64,000 bases of DNA. Origin: Rahnella aceris (GTDB taxonomy: Bacteria > Pseudomonadota > Gammaproteobacteria > Enterobacterales > Enterobacteriaceae). The stretch lies in contig NZ_JAADJV010000001.1 in assembly GCF_011684115.1 (NCBI RefSeq), forward strand, positions 1,736,001 through 1,800,000, written 5' to 3'. Below, piece after piece: positions 59,114-64,000 of this stretch (position 1 is the stretch's first letter; each line of letters begins with the position of its first letter). The notes below the pieces were generated by a model. The model saw only the letters and a program-made list of their open reading frames with translations, was not told where the DNA came from and searched no databases. The position numbers were made by a program, and so were the translations under genes.

Positions 59114-59758
59114 TTAGAGCAGGCCAGGGAAAATAGCTTTAATCCCTGTCACAATAAATTCGATACCCAGAGACATCAGCAAAAGCCCCATGATACGCGT
59201 AATCACGTTAATCCCGGTTTGCCCCAGTAATCGCACCAGCAATGGTGCCGCTCTGAACAGTAACCAGCAACAAAATGCAAAGAAGATAATCGCAAGTGTC
59301 AGTCCCAGCAGATTCGGCCAACTGTGATAGCGTGAACTCCATACAATCGTTGAACTGATTGCGCCCGGTCCGGCCATCAGAGGTAGCGCAAGCGGAACCA
59401 CCCCGACATTTTCACGTATCGCTGTTTCTGATTTTTCCTGCTTGTTCTGTTTGTCCTCGCCCAGTTTCCCGCTGATCATAGACATCGCAATGGTGACCAC
59501 CAGGATCCCACCCGCAATTCGGAATGAATCAATCGATATACCAAACAGATGTAAAATGGCATCGCCCAGGAAAAGTGCAGTCGACAATATAATGGCAACC
59601 GACAGGTTTGCCGTCATATTGGTTTTATTACGCCCCGCTGCCGCCTGATAGCTTGTCATGCTGATGAAGACTGGCAAGATCCCCACAGGGTTGACCAGCG
59701 CAAACAGCCCGACGAAAAACTTGATATACCCTGAAAAATCTAATAAAGATTGGCTCAC
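59114..59758 (-). CDS. ychE: YchE, MarC-family inner-membrane protein
   Basis: A 214-residue integral membrane protein with six hydrophobic segments, of the MarC (UPF0056) family. It shows FFVGLFALVNPVGILPVFIS, FRIAGGILVVTIAMSMISGK and VPLALPLMAGPGAISSTIVW, with GINVITRIMGLLLMSLGIEF near the end. MarC was once thought to be an antibiotic-resistance determinant, but no transport function is proven. Position between oppA and adhE matches E. coli. Confidence 0.94.
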   Translation of the reverse strand: MSQSLLDFSGYIKFFVGLFALVNPVGILPVFISMTSYQAAAGRNKTNMTANLSVAIILSTALFLGDAILHLFGISIDSFRIAGGILVVTIAMSMISGKLGEDKQNKQEKSETAIRENVGVVPLALPLMAGPGAISSTIVWSSRYHSWPNLLGLTLAIIFFAFCCWLLFRAAPLLVRLLGQTGINVITRIMGLLLMSLGIEFIVTGIKAIFPGLL

Positions 59759-59958
59759 GCAGAACTCCGCATAACTATGCCAGTAGATGAAGGTTTTGAT
59801 GGGCGCTAATGTACTGGAATCCCCGTAAAGGCGCCACGTCGTTTCATAGTTTTTATCACCAGATTTCCGAACAAAGGCAGTGAATACAACTTTTGTTAAA
59901 AAACAGATTTTTTATTGATAACTTTAGATACAAAACTGTATTATCCAAGGGAGAATTT

Positions 59959-59977
59959 GATAACCATTCTCAATATC
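59959..59977. promoter_or_regulatory. Fur-like box in the adhE upstream region
   Basis: On the minus strand TGAGAATGGTTATCA (within 59958-59974 region) differs from the Fur 7-1-7 core TGATAATNATTATCA at only two fixed positions. It lies about 320 bp before adhE and 200 bp before ychE. A role in iron control of either gene is inference. Confidence 0.5.
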
Positions 59978-60009
59978 AAGTTGCTGAAAGGTGTCAGCAT
60001 CAGTATTTA

Positions 60010-60023
60010 GTGATCCAGATCAA
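60010..60023. promoter_or_regulatory. FNR-like box upstream of adhE
   Basis: GTGAT-CCAG-ATCAA matches TTGATNNNNATCAA except at the first base. It lies 270 bp before the adhE start. adhE is strongly induced anaerobically in E. coli, so an FNR or CRP-type site is expected, but which protein binds is uncertain. Confidence 0.5.
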
Positions 60024-60293
60024 ATTGACGCTGCCTACAAATAGGTAATCTCAGTACATAGTCACTCAGCGTTACATGAAAGATAAAACGTCCAGTGATG
60101 AAGGTGATTTATTTAACGTCATCTGCTTTACCCGGTGCTTCACAACTGAAAGCTCTTTGAGCAAATAAAGAGACAAAGACAACACATTGAGAATCTTAGA
60201 TTTAATTAGTTTCTCACGGTGACTGATAGCAGGTCTATACTAGTCTTTGGCGGATTATTTACTAAAAGAGTTTAACTTTATCAGGAGAGCATT

Positions 60294-62963
60294 ATGGCTG
60301 TAACAAATGTCGCTGAACTAAACGCACTCGTTGCTCGGGTCAAGAAGGCACAGCGCGAATATGCCAACTTCAGTCAAGAACAAGTCGATAAGATTTTCGC
60401 TGCCGCCGCCCTGGCTGCTGCCGATTCTCGAATTCTGCTGGCAAAACTGGCTGTTGAAGAATCCGGAATGGGTATTGTTGAAGACAAAGTGATCAAAAAC
60501 CACTTCGCTTCTGAATACATTTACAATGCTTACAAAGATGAAAAAACTTGTGGCATCCTGGGCCAGGATGACACCTTCGGTACCATCACTATCGCTGAGC
60601 CAATTGGTCTGATTTGCGGTATCGTCCCGACTACCAACCCAACTTCTACTGCAATTTTCAAGGCGCTTATCAGCCTGAAAACCCGTAACGGTATTATCTT
60701 CTCTCCACATCCACGTGCCAAGAATGCAACGAACAAAGCTGCGGATATCGTTCTGCAAGCGGCCATCGCTGCCGGCGCGCCAAAAGATATCATTGGCTGG
60801 ATTGATGAACCAAGCGTAGAGCTTTCCAACCAACTGATGCACCACCCGGATCTGAACCTGATTCTGGCAACAGGTGGTCCGGGCATGGTTAAAGCAGCTT
60901 ATAGCTCCGGTAAACCAGCAATCGGCGTGGGTGCAGGTAATACACCAGTCGTTGTTGATGAAACCGCAGATATCAAACGTGTTGTTGCTTCCGTCCTGAT
61001 GTCTAAAACCTTCGATAACGGTGTCATCTGTGCCTCTGAGCAGTCCATCATCGTGGTTGATTCAGCTTATAATGCAGTCCGTGAACGTTTCGCTTCTCAC
61101 GGCGGCTACATGCTGCAGGGTAAAGAACTCAAAGCCGTTTCAGATATCATTCTGAAAAATGGCGGCCTCAACGCCGCTATCGTAGGTCAGCCAGCAGTGA
61201 AAATTGCTGAAATGGCTGGCATTAAAGTGCCTGCGAATACTAAAGTGCTCATCGGTGAAGTCACCATTGTTGACGAATCTGAACCGTTTGCGCATGAAAA
61301 ACTGTCCCCTACCCTCGCTATGTACCGCGCTAAGAATTTCGAAGACGCCGTCGCTAAAGCAGAGAAACTGGTAGAAATGGGCGGTATCGGCCATACCTCT
61401 TGCCTGTATACAGACCAGGACAACCAACCAGAACGTGTGAATTATTTTGGCAACAAAATGAAAACCGCACGTATTCTGATCAACACCCCGGCTTCACAGG
61501 GTGGTATCGGTGACCTGTACAACTTCAAACTTGCTCCGTCTCTGACGCTGGGTTGCGGTTCCTGGGGTGGTAACTCCATCTCTGAAAACGTCGGTCCTAA
61601 ACACTTGATCAACAAGAAAACTGTAGCGAAGCGAGCAGAAAACATGTTGTGGCATAAACTTCCTAAATCTATCTACTTCCGTCGTGGCTCACTGCCAATC
61701 GCACTGGAAGAAGTGGCGACTGATGGAGCAAAACGCGCCTTCATCGTAACTGACCGCTTCCTGTTCAATAACGGCTATGCCGATCAGATCACCAGCGTTC
61801 TGAAAGGTCATGGTATTGAAACTGAAGTATTCTTCGAAGTTGAAGCTGACCCGACGCTGAGCATTGTTCGTAAAGGTGCTGAGCAGATGAACTCCTTCAA
61901 ACCAGACGTTATCATCGCGCTGGGTGGTGGTTCACCAATGGATGCTGCGAAGATTATGTGGGTTCTGTATGAACACCCGAATACTCAGTTCGAAGATTTG
62001 GCGCTGCGTTTTATGGATATCCGTAAACGTATCTACAAATTCCCGAAAATGGGCGTAAAAGCGAAAATGATCGCCGTCACGACCACTTCCGGTACTGGTT
62101 CAGAAGTTACACCATTTGCCGTTGTTACTGACGATGCGACTGGCCAGAAATACCCACTGGCTGACTATGCTCTGACACCTGACATGGCTATCGTTGACGC
62201 CAATCTTGTCATGAACATGCCGAAATCACTGTGTGCCTTCGGTGGTCTGGATGCCGTCACTCACGCACTGGAAGCTTATGTTTCTGTACTGGCGAACGAA
62301 TACTCCGACGGTCAGGCTCTGCAGGCACTGAAACTGCTGAAAGAAAACCTGCCAGCCAGCTACAAAGATGGCGCTAAAAACCCGGTTGCCCGTGAACGTG
62401 TTCACAATGCGGCGACTATCGCGGGTATCGCGTTTGCTAACGCCTTCCTTGGGGTTTGTCACTCAATGGCCCACAAACTGGGTTCAGAGTTCCACATTCC
62501 GCACGGTCTGGCTAACGCCATGCTGATTTCAAACGTTATCCGTTATAACGCCAACGATAACCCAACGAAACAGACGGCTTTCAGTCAGTATGACCGTCCG
62601 CAAGCGCGTCGTCGTTACGCAGAAATTGCAGACCATTTAGGTCTGGGCGCTCCTGGTGACCGTACTGCACAGAAAATCCAGAAACTGCTGACCTGGTTGG
62701 ATGAAATCAAAGCTGAACTAGGTATCCCAACCTCTATTCGTGAAGCTGGCGTTCAGGAAGCTGACTTCCTGGCTAAAGTAGATAAACTGTCTGAAGATGC
62801 GTTTGATGACCAGTGTACCGGTGCTAACCCACGTTACCCGCTGATCGCCGAATTGAAACAGATTCTGATGGATACTTACTACGGCCGTGAATACAGTGAA
62901 GACGTAGCAGAAGAAGTTGCTGCTCCTGCGCCAAAAGCTGAAAAGAAAACCAGCAAAAAATAA
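60294..62963 (+). CDS. adhE: AdhE, bifunctional acetaldehyde-CoA / alcohol dehydrogenase
   Basis: Reduces acetyl-CoA to acetaldehyde and then ethanol during fermentation; forms long spirosomes. It has 889 residues. Residues 1 to about 440 are the aldehyde dehydrogenase with the catalytic Cys in FDNGVICASEQSI and cofactor loop GVGAGNTPVVVDE. Residues from about 450 are the iron-dependent alcohol dehydrogenase with GGGSPMDAAKIMWV, TTSGTGSEVTPFAVV, and iron ligands in GGLDAVTHALEAY and GVCHSMAHKLGSEFHIPHG. A Lys/Ala-rich tail ends the protein. Codon use looks highly biased, as expected for an abundant enzyme. Confidence 0.97.
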   Translation: MAVTNVAELNALVARVKKAQREYANFSQEQVDKIFAAAALAAADSRILLAKLAVEESGMGIVEDKVIKNHFASEYIYNAYKDEKTCGILGQDDTFGTITIAEPIGLICGIVPTTNPTSTAIFKALISLKTRNGIIFSPHPRAKNATNKAADIVLQAAIAAGAPKDIIGWIDEPSVELSNQLMHHPDLNLILATGGPGMVKAAYSSGKPAIGVGAGNTPVVVDETADIKRVVASVLMSKTFDNGVICASEQSIIVVDSAYNAVRERFASHGGYMLQGKELKAVSDIILKNGGLNAAIVGQPAVKIAEMAGIKVPANTKVLIGEVTIVDESEPFAHEKLSPTLAMYRAKNFEDAVAKAEKLVEMGGIGHTSCLYTDQDNQPERVNYFGNKMKTARILINTPASQGGIGDLYNFKLAPSLTLGCGSWGGNSISENVGPKHLINKKTVAKRAENMLWHKLPKSIYFRRGSLPIALEEVATDGAKRAFIVTDRFLFNNGYADQITSVLKGHGIETEVFFEVEADPTLSIVRKGAEQMNSFKPDVIIALGGGSPMDAAKIMWVLYEHPNTQFEDLALRFMDIRKRIYKFPKMGVKAKMIAVTTTSGTGSEVTPFAVVTDDATGQKYPLADYALTPDMAIVDANLVMNMPKSLCAFGGLDAVTHALEAYVSVLANEYSDGQALQALKLLKENLPASYKDGAKNPVARERVHNAATIAGIAFANAFLGVCHSMAHKLGSEFHIPHGLANAMLISNVIRYNANDNPTKQTAFSQYDRPQARRRYAEIADHLGLGAPGDRTAQKIQKLLTWLDEIKAELGIPTSIREAGVQEADFLAKVDKLSEDAFDDQCTGANPRYPLIAELKQILMDTYYGREYSEDVAEEVAAPAPKAEKKTSKK

Positions 62964-62984
62964 TCTGCTGAGATACTGATAGTA

Positions 62985-63012
62985 AAAAACCCGCTGAAAG
63001 GCGGGTTTTTTT
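62985..63012 (+). terminator. Rho-independent terminator of adhE
   Basis: CCCGC-tgaaa-GCGGG (62991-62995, 63001-63005) extended by A5 and T7 flanks. It lies 28 bp after the stop and can also serve the convergent tdk. Confidence 0.92.
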
Positions 63013-63075
63013 ATGGTCCGAATTCGCGATTTATCATTCAACTCTGGCTCATCGAACTTAGTCAGCGCTCATGAC

Positions 63076-63684
63076 TTAGAGAGTCTTACTTTCATCCCTG
63101 CCATCAAACGCAGCCATCGCTTCTTTGTAATGCTTACGGCAGACCGAAACATAACTTTCATCACCGCCAATAACGACCTGTGCGCCATCATGTAAGGCGT
63201 TACCGTTCTCATCCAGTCTCAGGTTGCGGTTGGCTTTGCGACCACAATGGCAGATGGTTTTAAGCTCAACCAGTTTATCCGCCCAGGCCAGCAGATATTC
63301 ACTGCCCTCAAAAAGCTCTCCGCGAAAATCCGTTCTCAGACCATAGCAAAGTACAGGCACATCCAGATCGTCCACAACGTCCGTCAGCTGCGATACCTGA
63401 GCTTTGGTGAGAAACTGGCACTCATCAATCAGAACGCAACTCAAACGCTGTGTGCGGTTCTCCTGAGCCACCAGATTGAAGAGTTCTGTCTCTGTGTTGT
63501 AAAGCTCTGCAGGAGACGACAAGCCGATTCGCGAACTGACTTTACCCTGACCATACCGGTTATCGAGTTCTGCTGTTAACACCAGCGTGCGCATACCACG
63601 TTCTTGATAATTATATGAAGATTGCAGCAACGAGGTGGACTTACCGGCATTCATCGCCGAGTAATAGAAATAAAGCTGAGCCAT
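63076..63684 (-). CDS. tdk: Tdk, thymidine kinase
   Basis: Type II thymidine kinase of 202 residues that phosphorylates thymidine and deoxyuridine in the salvage pathway. The P-loop is [19 protein letters not shown]. The Walker-B-like segment with the catalytic Glu is [16 protein letters not shown]. The lasso domain holds zinc Cys residues in [15 protein letters not shown] and [16 protein letters not shown] 63684 aligns with E. coli [11 protein letters not shown]; the longer frame to 63717 is unsupported. The Shine-Dalgarno sequence is weak. Convergent with adhE as in E. coli. Confidence 0.95.
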   Translation of the reverse strand: MAQLYFYYSAMNAGKSTSLLQSSYNYQERGMRTLVLTAELDNRYGQGKVSSRIGLSSPAELYNTETELFNLVAQENRTQRLSCVLIDECQFLTKAQVSQLTDVVDDLDVPVLCYGLRTDFRGELFEGSEYLLAWADKLVELKTICHCGRKANRNLRLDENGNALHDGAQVVIGGDESYVSVCRKHYKEAMAAFDGRDESKTL

Positions 63685-64000
63685 AAAGAAGTGATCCCAT
63701 AAAGTAATGGATGGCATAAATTTTCGGCATGTATTGTATCACATGCCTGGCAGACTATAACAACCGGAGAGTGGCACTGATATCTGGCACGGGCGGGCAT
63801 TCATTCCCGGTAAAGAAATCACAGAGGCTTACAATAAAAATTATACGACATGAGATAATTATGGCCTGCTGACACGGCAGAATACCCGCAATGAAAGCGC
63901 AGTTTATATGTCTGCATTGCAGAGTAAGAGTTTGTCTATACATTAAAAAAGACAATTGAAATGCTACCGGCAAAGAATCATTTTTCTGATCTTGTGCTTC
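63685..64000. other. Non-coding right edge upstream of tdk
   Basis: 316 bp of AT-rich DNA with the leftward tdk promoter. In E. coli hns lies next in this direction. I see no complete gene; the short frame at 63755-63973 has no recognisable features. Confidence 0.55.

Larger units (their letters stand above)
59759..60293. other. ychE-adhE divergent intergenic region
   Basis: 535 bp without a gene. It carries the promoter and long leader of adhE and the leftward ychE promoter. Candidate Fur and FNR sites are listed separately. CAGGAGAGC just before 60294 is the adhE ribosome-binding site. Confidence 0.6.

Noticed and set aside
63755-63973. Leftward 72-codon frame at the right edge
   Set aside because: No Shine-Dalgarno sequence, no family resemblance; lies in the expected tdk-hns intergenic region.

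Overview
The window is chromosomal DNA of an enterobacterium (order Enterobacterales). Nearly every gene has a close Escherichia coli counterpart, and the order from osmB to tdk follows the E. coli trp/opp region (osmB-yciH-pyrF, lapB-lapA-pgpB-ribA-acnA-cysB-topA, sohB-yciK-btuR, rluB-yciO-rnm, trp, ompW-yciC-yciB-yciA-tonB-yciI, clsA-yciU-opp-ychE-adhE-tdk). trpG is separate from trpD, unlike E. coli where the two are fused, and the left third carries lsr, kdgT, fsaA-ybiY-ybiW and an araD-like gene. Both point to a Yersiniaceae-type organism (Rahnella, Ewingella or Serratia-like). The genus is an inference. I saw no phage, insertion sequence, CRISPR array, rRNA or tRNA.

Left accessory block (1-14.2 kb). 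The autoinducer-2 system occupies 1-7.15 kb: lsrACDB runs leftwards off the edge and lsrR-lsrK runs rightwards, around a 230-bp operator region rich in TGAACA/TGTTCA elements. kdgT follows, with a KdgR-like box upstream. Next comes a divergent set: fsaA (fructose-6-phosphate aldolase) to the left, ybiY (radical-SAM activase) and ybiW (glycyl-radical enzyme) to the right, then the DeoR-type regulator yciT. A perfect FNR-type box lies between the two arms. This set looks like an anaerobic pathway of unknown substrate and is the least characterised system here. An araD-type 4-epimerase gene sits before osmB.

Core block (14.4-37 kb). This holds pyrimidine (pyrF), riboflavin (ribA), TCA (acnA), cysteine regulation (cysB), DNA topology (topA), LPS control (lapAB), lipid phosphatase (pgpB), cobalamin nucleotide-loop assembly (cobUSCT) with adenosylation (btuR), and RNA modification or processing (rluB, yciO, rnm). 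rluB carries a long basic N-terminal extension with an internal 15-bp tandem repeat.

Tryptophan operon (36.8-43.8 kb). It has a near-consensus TrpR operator, a leader peptide with tandem Trp codons, an attenuator, then trpE-G-D-C(F)-B-A and a terminator.

Envelope and transport block (43.9-64 kb). This contains a BON-domain lipoprotein, ompW with an FNR box, a Cys-cluster protein, yciC/yciB/yciA, tonB with a Fur-like box, small zinc-ribbon genes, yciY, clsA, yciU, the oppABCDF operon with a structured leader in a 1.2-kb gap, ychE, adhE with Fur-like and FNR-like boxes upstream, and tdk. The right edge is non-coding.
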